DNA of 28,709 nucleotides from Choristocarpus tenellus KU-1152 (Eukaryota; Phaeophyceae). Under the pieces are notes generated by a model that searched no databases, was not told where the DNA came from, and saw only the letters and a program-made list of their open reading frames with translations. Shown here piece by piece: positions 1 through 9,205 of the stretch (position 1 is the first letter of the stretch; every line of letters starts with the position of its first letter). The translations under genes and the position numbers were made by a program. The stretch is from positions 1 through 28,709 of the forward strand of contig CAXNAD020000120.1 in the NCBI GenBank assembly GCA_964200185.2, in the 5' to 3' direction.

Positions 1-57
1 ATGAAAAAATTGACCCCAAATGGACAGCCGCCACCCCCTCCCAGATACTTTGAGCCT
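1..57 (+). repeat. Dispersed repeat copy at window edge
   Basis: These first 57 bases recur in reverse orientation at 8731-8787 with 52 of 57 positions identical, and a weaker third copy of the inner 31 bases lies at 8881-8911. An open frame runs through it to 183, beginning MKKLTPNGQPPPPPRYFEP, and the reverse-strand copy near 8787 encodes a similar peptide. Because the similarity stops sharply after the Glu-Pro codons and the bases are conserved as well as the peptide, I read it as the end of a dispersed element, not a gene. The element may continue to the left of the window. Confidence 0.6.
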
Positions 58-450
58 TTGCTTTGGGCAGCAGAGGAGAAGAAGGAGCGTGGCCTGACTC
101 CTTCCGTCTTTGTGGGTAAGGGAGCTTGTGTTGAAGTGAAGGTGCTCTGTGAACGTATAACCTATACATGCGAACTATGGTAAGTATCATACCTAATAGA
201 ACAGTAGTAGAGTTTCCTATCTACAACCTTTCTGGTAGAATATCCTACCTCACCCCTGCGCTCCTTACACATTGCTTCTATGACAAGGGAGGGCCACCCC
301 ACATTCTTCTTATGGTCTGACTCTTGTATATTTCTATAGGATTGAAACACATTGGAAGTAGAAATTTTATATCAGAATCGTTTTTTTTACCATGCATAGT
401 AGGACTCAAACTGTGAACAACTGGCTAAGAGAAAAACAGATCCATATATC
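58..450. other. Unannotated stretch
   Basis: An open frame continues from the repeat to position 183 and there is a small reverse-strand frame at 162-350. Neither has a recognisable domain, and I see no conserved motif or repeat here. Confidence 0.5.
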
Positions 451-1160
451 TGGTGCTGTCACACACAGACAGTCAGCAGACAGATAGACACACAAGGATT
501 ACTTGGCCTTACATGACACATCTGTGTGACTGATGATTGCCAAATGTATAGAGCTGGTGCTAGGAAGTATGGTTTTATGAAATTTCAGGATTTTTATTCT
601 TTGAAACAAGTATACAAGGGCAAGCGGGTGAGCCTATGTGCAAAGGCAATACCTAGTATTGGAAACAAGATGAAGTATCATGTTGAGGTGTAGGATGTAG
701 AAATGTACTCCTCCAGTATGGAAGATGTATAGATGAATATTAGGACTTAAACCTCATCAACTCAGCAAAAGGAGAAACAGCTTGAAAGGGCAGGAATTAC
801 TTGGTTTTATAAGGTACATACATGAGAGGGACTCAAAGAGACAGTGCTGGTCATTTTATTGGATTTCGGAACAGAATTTTTATGTGCGAGAGAGCGCACG
901 GGAAAGCCTTTGCATAAGGATGAAAACCAGCACTGGTAACATACAGACACGCACACAACAGACGGACAAACAAAATATATATATGGCTTTACACTGTACG
1001 TATGTGAGACAGCTGGTACTGGAAAAGTTTGCTTGGATTAATACAGTAGGTACATGAGAGAGCCGGTACTGGTAACATACGAGCAGACAGATAGACAGAT
1101 AGACAGGTGGATTGACTGACAGGAATCAGTTGTTTTTTCACAGTGTGTACATGAAAGCAG
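451..1160. repeat. Degenerate interspersed repeat cluster
   Basis: Two short motifs alternate several times. One is a CAGACAGATAGACA-like block, clearest at 471-492 and 1084-1107. The other is a GGATTACTTGGTTTTACA-like block followed by GTACATATGTGAGAGA and GCTGGTACTGG. Copies of the second block start near 496, 792, 982, 1031 and 1121. Spacing is irregular and the copies are well diverged, so this is an old degenerate minisatellite-like cluster. Open frames at 782-1057 and 1112-1429 cross it and have no recognisable protein content. Confidence 0.55.
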
Positions 1161-1251
1161 ACCCAAACATTGTAAGGTCCCCTATCGGACATATTGTTCC
1201 AGCTCAACACCTCCCAAAGTTCAATAATATCATATCGTTATTGTTGTGCAT

Positions 1252-1573
1252 GTTGAAACATAGACTACTCCCTCTGTCATTCCTAGATACACTACAGTAC
1301 CATCAACTAATGTCAAATGTTGGCCTGACCACTAATAGTGATTCCTTAGTGTACAATTACCAACATTGCATTATACCAATCTGCACAGTACATTGTCTCG
1401 ACTTACCATTACACCATGCATGGTTATAGTGTTGAAACATAGGCTACTCCTCCACGATTTATAGATGCAATTCAGTACCATTATGCAGTGTTGACTGTTA
1501 GCCCGTCCACTAGTAATGATTCTTTAGTTGGCAAGTATCCACATCACATACATACTGCCCTGCACTGTATATG
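1252..1573 (+). repeat. Diverged tandem duplication, period about 179 bp
   Basis: The segment 1252-1395 is repeated at 1431-1573. Both copies start with GTTGAAACATA and share a CAGTACCAT block. Both then have a CCACTA block followed by TGATTC and TTAGT, and both end in a TGCAC block. Copies differ by many substitutions and small gaps. No coding function is visible. Confidence 0.6.
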
Positions 1574-2379
1574 ACACATGCATTAGTCAACAAAGAATTA
1601 AACTCAAGTATTTTTTTATTTTTTTCATACATCAAACCCTGGTATCTCGTTTTATAGCTTTTTATTGGAAGGACCTCTTCTGGCATCCAATCCACTCTGC
1701 AATAAGTATACCTCTACCCACATCTGGATGAGATGCTTACTGAGATAATACATCAACAAGCCTCTACTCTTAGTATCCATCACTATCCTGGACCACAGTA
1801 CTGAATAGCGCTGTACTTCAGAGTATCCAATCAGTCTCTTCACAGCGCATATCAAAAGACATATCACATTGAATTTCACCAGTGGTTCAGTGCACTAGGT
1901 CACCTCTTTGCTGCAAGACTCCAAGTCTCTACACAGACTACTTCACCAGAACCACCAATTCATGCAACTCAAGGTGTTAACAGTGCCAAAATATAATATT
2001 AGAACCTCGAATTGTTCAAAAAAAGTATTGCGATGATAAGACGCATGCGGTGCCATTGTAGCATAATTTCGACTGAACACTGTCCAAAATGTTACAACAG
2101 CTCAACATAGTGTTAACACTGCAACTTCTGCCGCTACTGCTGCTATACATACTGCGAATGCGTTACACAATCAAGTTAAAGTGACCAATTTTGTGATGAG
2201 CGATGTCGTTTACTCCCCCCATGCTGGGGCATGTGAGACTGCTTGCTGCACACATACGTTGATAAAATAAGTATAGATTGAGCTGACTGTCCATGGGAAA
2301 GCAAGAGAAAGAAAAATATAACGATTTATTACTACCGCATGTACAAGTCAGCATGTACATGTTCACTATTGTAAAATAA
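1574..2379. other. Unannotated stretch left of the mariner-like element
   Basis: This interval has only short open frames without recognisable domains and no repeat that I could pair within the window. Confidence 0.5.
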
Positions 2380-2381
2380 TA

Positions 2382-2420
2382 CTTCCTCCGTTAGAAATAA
2401 AATGTAACATAACTTTTGCA
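2382..2420 (+). repeat. Left terminal inverted repeat of the mariner-like element
   Basis: It starts CTTCCTCC directly after TA at 2380-2381 and contains an ACATAACTTTT block shared with the right end. It pairs with the reverse complement of 4103-4141 with 7 mismatches in 39 and no gaps. Confidence 0.88.
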
Positions 2421-2746
2421 AGCTCCGATCTTGCCTGGGAATGGCCCGAATCATAAACCTGCTGGACAAGGCGTAGGTCCCATATAGATCAGGAGATGTG
2501 TAAGGTTTGAGATGGTGGGCTGTCATGACTGTTGAGGATCACCAGTGTAAAGTCGACCAAGTTGCATTTGACTGTGTTCAAAAACCTCACAAGCTCCCAA
2601 AACGGGTGTTTGTTGGGATGCCTAGGAGGAAGGGCCCTCATCGTTTGAGTGGCTCGCTCATCTTATCATCACCTGTCAGTCCTAGTTCTTTGGGCCAAAA
2701 GTCTCTCTGGGGTTCAGACTCAAAACACCCCGATGAAGAACAGCAT

Positions 2747-3900
2747 GGCGGCGCAATGCCTGGAGGTAAGAGGGCACAAGACTTAGATACCTCAGAGGAT
2801 GGCGGTGACCATCACAAAGGACTTTGGAATTTCCCAAATCACCGTGTTCTGTCATCTGAAAGAGTACGAGAGCCAGATCAAATGGGGTGAATGCATGGAC
2901 ATTATTTGGTTTTGTAAGGGATGATGTGGCCACCATACAAGTATTCTCAACGTTTGGGATGTCCCATTGGTACATCACACACCCCTCTGCAAATGGGAGA
3001 CCAAAGTTGGGGTATCTCTTGCCTCGTTATGGGATCTGTACAAGGCTGAGAAGGTGAAGAAGGTGAAGAAGGTGAAGTGATGGATTAAGTCAGTCCTCCC
3101 AGACCAGCATAATCTCTACAGGGTGGGTTTGGTCATCAGCCACACAAACAAAAGGGGGGGGAAGTGGGGTATTAATGGAAAATCTATATGACTGGGTGCA
3201 TGAGAACGATATATGGTTTTGTATCGTCAAAGGTGGGCAAGGTGTGTACCTGCACTCCACTGAGGACCCATCCAAACCCCCATGGGCCCGGAATAATTGT
3301 TAAATTACGAAGGTGATGTTCCTAGCAGGTGCGGCCCACCCTTGGAACGTCTCCAATAGGTGTGGTTCAATGGGAAAATCGGAATCTGGCTAATCATGGA
3401 CGCTAAGGCCACTCAGCACTCCGGCAAACATCACCCCAAGGGCACCAAGGTTCTTGTGCCAGCCACAATGGATGGGGAGAGATGTAAGGAGCTGATGATG
3501 GAGGATGTCATCCCAGCAATCAAGGCCTACATGCCTAGGCTGGAAGGATACACCATGTTCATGTAGCAGGATGGGGCAAAGCCACACACCAAGGGGGAGA
3601 TCATGGAGGCAATCAAGGAGGCGGTGGGGTATGATATTGTCATTTGAGACCCAGCCAGTCAACTCACCTGACCTCAACGTCAGTGACCTGGGATTCTTTC
3701 ATTTCATCCAACAACTGAAGGAAGACACGGGGTGACCAACATAGAGGAATTAGTGGAGACCACAATAGAGGCATTCAATATGTACCCCTGAGAGCACGTC
3801 TGGCAGAGCCTCTTTGCAGTCTACGGTGAAGTGCTGAGTAAATGGGTGGCAGTGTCTTCAAAATTCCCCACCTTAGGAGGGAAAAGGCTGAGAAGGCGGG
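2747..3900 (+). pseudogene. Decayed mariner-type DDE transposase
   Basis: Conserved transposase blocks appear in order but in different frames. A helix-turn-helix-like segment lies at about 2802-2880 (TITKDFGISQITVFCHLKE). The first catalytic Asp lies in VHENDIWFC, codon 3208-3210. A block with FNGKIGIW lies at 3362-3391. The second Asp is in QDGAKPHT, codon 3570-3572. NSPDLNVSDLGFF lies at 3661-3699 with the third Asp at 3685-3687. Asp 2 to Asp 3 is about 38 codons once the frameshift is allowed for. Breaks include a TAG at 3564 just before the second Asp block, frame changes around 3300-3360 and 3630-3660, and TGAs at 3733 and 3789. A 9-bp repeat encoding Lys-Val-Lys runs through 3051-3079. 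The true N-terminus is not resolved. Confidence 0.85.
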
Positions 3901-4102
3901 CAAGCTCGCCTTGAATGCCCTGGTGGATGCAGTGAAATACTGTGCTGGAATGGAGTTTTTGAGGGCTTTGGGGGTGGAATGTTAGATAGGTGTAGGCTGC
4001 CCGATTTTGCTTGAGATTTTGGTTGGCAGCCTTTGAGTGCCTGAGCAATATACCCCATAAAATACGAACATGTGAAAAACAAACTTGCTTCTTCATTGGG
4101 GC

Positions 4103-4141
4103 TGTAAAAGTTATGTCACATTTTCTTCTGAATGGAGGAAG
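4103..4141 (-). repeat. Right terminal inverted repeat of the mariner-like element
   Basis: Read on the minus strand it begins CTTCCTCC and matches the left end at 32 of 39 positions. TA follows at 4142-4143. Confidence 0.88.
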
Positions 4142-4143
4142 TA

Positions 4144-5343
4144 TGAAGTCTTTGAAATGGTGTAGACTCTGCCAGTCTCCAGGTCCCTCTGTCACCCAGG
4201 ACATTGCCCGCAATAGCCTTTGTAACCTGTACTCATCAGTAGGCAATTGCCCGCTGTAGGTTGAGGATGCACTAAACTGAGCTACTTGTATTTCCATGGA
4301 GAGGACAGTGGGATAACCAGGTGAGTTGCCAGGGCGTGTTGCTTTGTGCTTTTATTGTGGGAATCATTTCGTGGCCATTTCATAGACCATCGACGTTGAT
4401 ACCCTGTAGCCAGAAGTCCCCTTCTGCCGCAATCATTATTGAGATTCACAACACCAGCATCCTTTTGGGCTTGTAGCCCTTCCAAATCATTGAGATGGTA
4501 TTATTATTGCTCTTAAACCAGGAAAGTAGATACAGCTGAAGAATTGGCGGCATGCCAATTTTGAGGGCAAATCAGAGATTCTCGCTGACCAGAGATGGTG
4601 GGTGAGATATCGGTATATTGGTATGATGTTATTAACATTACACTGTCAATGTACAAGAATTCAGGTAGGAGTACAAACTAATGCGTAGTGCGAAAACCCA
4701 CCCACTACAAGGGATCTTTTGACCATTGTAGTTTAATTTAAACACTTTCGCAGTGGAAAATTTTAAACGCTTTTATAAGCAAGTAGAGAGTTTCCTGGTT
4801 GAGTTGCCCATATTGATTGGGGAAGAGGAATTGGGGGGTATTGTAGAAAGGGGGCTAGTAGATCCTGTTTGAGGCAGATATTGCCCTTCACTGAAAAGAT
4901 GACTCTCTCAAGACACTTCATGCATCCCTACCTAGAGACACTGGGCAGGTGAGCAGGAAGGGCCGAACAGGTTCTGGAGATGCTTCCGTAGCTCCTCACT
5001 CATCTTTGTGGGGTAAAGCCAGGTTCGAAGAATAGAAGTGTACACATTAATTTGTACAAAACGATATTAAAGAGGATATTGTAGCATTTTTTACTTGTCA
5101 AATAATACATTTTTTGGGGAGGTGCTTTAGCACTCTTGGTATCTGTCGTATCCACTGTTGTCCTTGCCATACATTTTTTTTGCCCTCCCCTGATATATCT
5201 GTAAATTGTCATAGGGCATAATAATACCTAATAATTCTTACAACCTTCTGTTTCTTTTACAGTCATACTGTTCCGCCGACTCCATTATTTTTCATATTTA
5301 TTCTTGTCTCAATTAAATATCCTTGTACATCGAGGAGGTGTCC
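4144..5343. other. Unannotated stretch right of the mariner-like element
   Basis: Short open frames occur on the minus strand at 4282-4485 and 5000-5212, and one that crosses the transposon end at 3821-4297. None has a recognisable domain. I see no repeat pairing or RNA gene here. Confidence 0.5.
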
Positions 5344-5414
5344 TCGTGTGTGACTCAGTGATAAAATATGGTGTGACCTACATGAATTTTGCGGGCTCAA
5401 ACCCCTTTGATGCT
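5344..5414 (+). tRNA. tRNA-like sequence, probably a SINE head or tRNA pseudogene
   Basis: TGACTCAGTGATAAAAT at 5351-5367 resembles a tRNA A box, and GGGCTCAAACCCC at 5393-5405 resembles a B box. If the T at 5351 is tRNA position 8, the T-loop start falls 45 bases later, within one base of normal tRNA spacing. The T stem still has three GC pairs, but the acceptor arms (5344-5350 and 5408-5414) do not pair, so a functional tRNA is unlikely. A short retroposon derived from a tRNA, or a decayed tRNA gene, fits better. Chance similarity cannot be ruled out. Confidence 0.3.
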
Positions 5415-6569
5415 AGACATCTTTTCACGAAAATCTGGTTTTGACAATGCTTTTCAATTTTAGCAACCATGTTGGATTGTGTATCTCTACTATATTGCCT
5501 GTGTTACACCACAACTAAGCCTGTCCAAGATCAAGGTGGAACAAGTTTGTGGCGAGGGGGGGGTCCATCTCAAGATTCACGATGAGCGATGGGAATGCTG
5601 AACCCAACGCATGAGAAGCAAGGCAGAAGGAGAGGCTGTGCAATTAGTATTACAGTATTTCAGCAGTCCACAACGGATCATGCACGACTAATACACAGCA
5701 AATAACAATGAAGTAATAAGGCTGAATCATGGGAGGTGAAAACTCATAAAGAACATGAGTGAGGTGCTGAACGTACAAAAGGGAAGAAGCCAAGAAACCA
5801 AGTTGCTAGCCTTGAGTCAAGCTGAAAAATGTGCCTGGATGAAAAAGTTAAAGCTGAAGAAAGCTGAGGAGTGAAGGAGAGGAGAAAAGGAGAGAGTAAG
5901 CTGAGGGAGAACATTGTTGCCTGCTCCTTAACTGAGAAAACATTTTGAGTGTTGGAGATTGAGGATGTAGAAGTGAACGATGAAGAGCAGGAAGATGATA
6001 CAGATGAGGTGGATGGAGAAATGGAAGTAAGTAGATCATTAAGGAAACAAAGGAGCTGAAGGTCACATGATATTTAGTGTCTGTCATTAGCAATATGCAC
6101 ACATGTCTCTACTCTGTTCGCTTTTCATGCCTTGTAGACCAAATACCTTGAACTACTTTACTACTACACCTACAGTAAATCTTGTATTTCTTGAGTCCTG
6201 TACCACTCCCAACAGAACCACCTATACCTATGCAAGTGTCTTAACCCTAACCCGTTACCAGTATATGCTTACTCATGTATAACCTTGAAATATAGATGCT
6301 TTTCCCCACCGATGTGTAATCTTCACCCTGCAATCTCAAAACACCTGAAATAGCTTCACATCTTGATCTATTTATCAAAATCCACTTTTTTCCAATCATA
6401 GCATGCGATGCCCCTTGCCCTCAGGTTTTACCTCATGCAAAATTGATTCGATATAACCTAGAATTCCAAGAATTACTGTTATATGCCTACCTCTTTTGCA
6501 ATATTATGTTGTTGGAACATCAACTGTTGGAGCATTAGTAGACTCTTGAGATACCGAGAAAGAAGTCAG
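5415..6569. other. Unannotated stretch with a purine-rich, possibly ex-coding patch
   Basis: The plus strand at about 5820-6060 is strongly purine-rich and in broken frames reads as Lys/Glu-rich and then Asp/Glu-rich peptide, including EDVEVNDEEQEDDTDEVDGE at about 5963-6022. Stops interrupt every frame. This could be the acidic tail of a dead gene or transposon protein, or simple purine bias. No other structure was seen. Confidence 0.35.
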
Positions 6570-6906
6570 CTGACTCCTTTCTAATAGCTCAGGGGTTTAC
6601 TAAAGTTTCAAGAAAAGCTAATCCTGGGGATCGCAAGATGTGAGACTTGATGAGATTTTGCCTGAGGTTTGCTATCCCCCTAATCAGTACCCTTGCATGG
6701 TTACACATCTGTTCAAAAGGCTAAATATGCTGCTGCAATACACAACCTCACTTCAGGTACTTTCTTGCCAAAGTTAGCCACTGATTAGAGGGATAGTAAT
6801 CCTATGGGGAAACATCACCAAAATCTAACAACTTGTGATCCCCGCTTTAGCTTTTGTTGGCTGACTGACTCCTTCGCGATAGCTTAGGGGTTCACCAAAG
6901 TTTCAA
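6570..6906. repeat. Inverted repeat flanked by direct repeats (MITE-like structure)
   Basis: Two 72-base arms, 6617-6688 and 6780-6851, are inverted relative to each other around a 91-base spacer. The outer ends begin GCTAA and the inner ends read CTATCCCYCTAATCAGT. The middle aligns with single-base gaps, with a shared GGGGATC-CAAG block. Outside the arms, 6570-6611 and 6865-6906 are 42-base direct repeats identical at 35 positions. No coding capacity is visible. The arms suggest a non-autonomous DNA transposon, but 42 bases is too long for an ordinary target duplication, so the direct repeats may be part of the element or of an older duplication. Confidence 0.65.
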
Positions 6907-7693
6907 CATACGTAGTGTGCAAATCATTACTATATTTTTGAACAGATGTAGTACATATGAACACCAACTTCAAGCATGTATCTTGTAACAGTGAGTAGCC
7001 CGGCACACTTTGGTGTGTACCTTCAGCTTCTCCAACTACATCCTTTGAGTAAGCGTTCTTCAACATTCACATGTCCTATCATTCTCAAATCCAAGCCAAT
7101 GTACCAATACCTCTTACACAGTCCAGCCTAAGGTAAGGACCTTAAGGATGGCAGTCATTTCGAGCTTGACTTGGTCATGTGCACAATGGAATTGTCTACA
7201 AATCCGTTGTGACATCCAAATCGCTATTCCTACAAGAACACAATTGGGACACATGTATCTCATCTAGATACTCTACAGATTATATTCTAGACATGTTAGA
7301 ACCGGAGGTGGTCTGCAGCAATAATCTTCCATGGCCTAGTTCAAGTGCTCACAAGTTTTGGTGTGACACCCCTCTTCTGTACCCTGACCAACAAGAATAA
7401 TCACTATAGGAAACTTATCATCTTACCTTTGATGCCTACAAAAACATTTCTTGTTACTATTTCCCTATTGGAATGATGTGGCATATGTACATAGGGCAGG
7501 CGTGTGGTGCTAAAGTATGGGCAAGGCACTAAGAGTGTCCCCAAGTATTGAAGTATTCTCCCACTCAGAACTGCTGCTCAGTCGTTGCCACTGTGGAACA
7601 GGCGGAAAATGTCAGACAGGTTTCTCAGACTGAATGGGAGCAGGAAGACTCACAGGGGGAATGGAAGGGAGAAATATTGCAAAATGCTCTGCA
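6907..7693. other. Unannotated stretch
   Basis: Open frames at 6884-7066 (minus), 7179-7400 (plus) and 7548-7880 (plus) are short and unrecognised. No repeat within the window matches this stretch until 7694. Confidence 0.45.
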
Positions 7694-7960
7694 GACTGAC
7701 TATGATGGGATATGTAACTCCAATCCACAAGCCTGTAGGCTGAAGATGAGACTTGTAGAGGGCGCCACAATGGAAATATATTCAAATATGCTGGATCTCT
7801 CACTTTATCACTTTATTGCTTTGTTTAGGTTCTACAGAAAGGACTGTACAAATATATATGACTTATGTATGGTCTCATAGTGACAAATAAATAAATATAG
7901 GACTTCACTGGACTGGTGGCACTTATAAAATCACCATTAAGACCCATTGCCTGTGACATG
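7694..7960 (+). repeat. Dispersed direct repeat, copy A
   Basis: This copy aligns with 8908-9205. Shared blocks in order include GACTGAC, CTCCAATCCACAAGCC, AAATATATTCA, TGCTGGATCTCTCA, AGAAAGGACTG, TATAGGACTTCAC and CACCATTAAGACCCATT. It keeps an open frame over much of its length, but the two copies do not preserve a common protein, so I treat it as a non-coding mobile or duplicated sequence. Confidence 0.72.
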
Positions 7961-8260
7961 CACGCCCATCACGAATCACAACTGCTTCAATATGAAGAAC
8001 AAGTCATTAGACAAAGATATAAAATCACACTCTTTATCCCATCATGAACGCAACAGAAATGAAATGAATGTCACTTCCAGGTCCTAATAAATCACTAGGA
8101 AGCATTGGAGGAGGAGGAAACCTGGAGGAAAAAACCCTTCCAACGTTTGACATGATGATAGATATGCTAGTGTGACACTCGCATTGCACGGCACTAACTC
8201 TGCATTTGACTCAACGTTCAAGAGACAACCTCCTCCACTAGAGGCTCACATTCATGTCAA

Positions 8261-8404
8261 AATAGGGTACTGCCATAAAAGGACTCTCCCCCTTTCAAAA
8301 CCAAAACCAAAAATATATATAGACAAGAATCATATGGAACAAAGAAATAGGGTACTACTGCCGTAGAAAGACTCTCCCTCCGCAAGAACTATGAACATAG
8401 ACAA
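8261..8404 (+). repeat. Tandem duplication, period 85 bp
   Basis: AATAGGGTACTGCC with a following GACTCTCCC block starts at 8261 and again at 8346. Each copy ends near an ATAGACAA block. Copies differ by small gaps and substitutions. No coding content is evident. Confidence 0.6.
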
Positions 8405-8472
8405 ATGCAGAGACCCTGAAGCTATAATCTCGAGTGCAGGTCATTGATGTGGACATGAGTGAACTGCCTCAC

Positions 8473-8934
8473 TCATGGACACAAGGAGCATTCCTCGCTG
8501 AGGGTGTGGCATCTGAGCCACATAAGTGATGAAGCAGACCCTTTCGCCCCCAATTTGAGAGGTGTTGAGATGGAGATGACTCCAGGACATCGCAAAGAGT
8601 TGACAAAACCATGAGGAATGAGTCCAGGTTGCCCGACCATACAAACCAGTCCCATGTGGTGAGCTGAGTATTTTCTCCAGTATGGAGGGACAAGGTAGGA
8701 CCTCCATGTTACAAAACGCTCCACAAGCTTAGGCTCAAAGTATCTGGGTGGGAGTGGCGGCTTTCTATTTTGGGTCAATTTTTTCATGTCGCGATTTTTG
8801 TGTGATTTGGTTGCATACGCCAGATGGATAATATAAGTGTACTTTTCCTGGTTATGGTCTGAATGGACCCCCTGGTGTAGACCGCCCCCCCTCCCCAGAT
8901 ACTTTGGGACTGACCATGATATATGTAGCTCCAA
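8473..8934 (-). other. Unrecognised open frame of 153 codons over a repeat
   Basis: This reverse-strand frame runs through the inverted repeat at 8731-8911 and on into 8473-8730. Over about 8473-8693 all three minus-strand frames are open, which is unusual for AT-rich intergenic DNA but makes it impossible to choose a coding frame. No domain, signal or transmembrane pattern is recognised in any of them. Since its N-terminal third is repeat-derived, I do not call a gene; it may be a remnant of a mobile element's protein. Confidence 0.3.
8731..8911. repeat. Inverted repeat with dispersed outer copy
   Basis: The 31 bases at 8731-8761 are repeated in inverted orientation at 8881-8911 (about 24 of 31 match, both containing CCAGATACTTTG when read from the centre outward), around a 119-base loop. 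The left part, 8731-8787, is also a 52-of-57 inverted match to 1-57. The right arm runs straight into repeat copy B at 8908. This looks like the palindromic end of a repeated element. Confidence 0.65.
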
Positions 8935-9205
8935 TCCACAAGCCCTGTTGGCTAAAGATCAGCCTCATAGATTGCACCATAATAATGAAAATATATTCAG
9001 ATGTGCTGGATCTCTCATTTTGATTATTTCGCTTTATTGGTTTCATTGGGGTATGCAGAAAGGACTGAACAAACAAACACGGCATATGTATGGGCTCATA
9101 ATTAGGAAATAATTAATAGTCAAGACGTACAATACACAAGGTATAGGACTTCACGGTTATAGTTGCATTTATCAAACCACCATTAAGACCCATTACCTGC
9201 GACAC
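8908..9205 (+). repeat. Dispersed direct repeat, copy B
   Basis: This is the second copy of the sequence at 7694-7960, 1214 bases downstream and about 30 bases longer because of small insertions. It directly follows the 8881-8911 inverted-repeat arm, whereas copy A lacks that arm, so the two may have been truncated differently. Confidence 0.72.

Larger units (their letters stand above)
2382..4141 (+). mobile_element. Mariner-like (Tc1/mariner superfamily) DNA transposon, inactive
   Basis: A 1760-bp element is bounded by terminal inverted repeats at 2382-2420 and 4103-4141 that match at 32 of 39 positions and begin CTTCCTCC. TA lies immediately outside each end (2380-2381 and 4142-4143), which is the target duplication made by Tc1/mariner transposases. 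The inside encodes a broken mariner-type transposase on the plus strand. The end sequence resembles the CTCCCTCC starts known from plant mariner-like and Stowaway elements. Stops and frameshifts show that this copy no longer makes its own transposase, but the ends are still recognisable. Confidence 0.88.

Noticed and set aside
1-183. Open frame starting at base 1 as a protein-coding gene
   Set aside because: Its first 57 bases are a dispersed repeat found again at 8731-8787, and the remainder has no recognisable content.
471-1109. CRISPR array
   Set aside because: Repeats are degenerate with irregular spacing, and the genome is clearly eukaryotic.
1262-1290. A second mariner or Stowaway terminal repeat (TACTCCCTCTGTC-like)
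   Set aside because: The start resembles plant Stowaway ends, but no matching inverted partner with a TA flank was found nearby.
5344-5414. A functional tRNA gene
   Set aside because: The acceptor stem does not pair and the T stem has a mismatch; only the internal promoter-like boxes are preserved.
6884-7400. Retrotransposon (copia-like) fragment
   Set aside because: Some minus-strand peptides looked vaguely retroelement-like, but no reverse transcriptase, integrase or RNase H motif could be identified in any frame.
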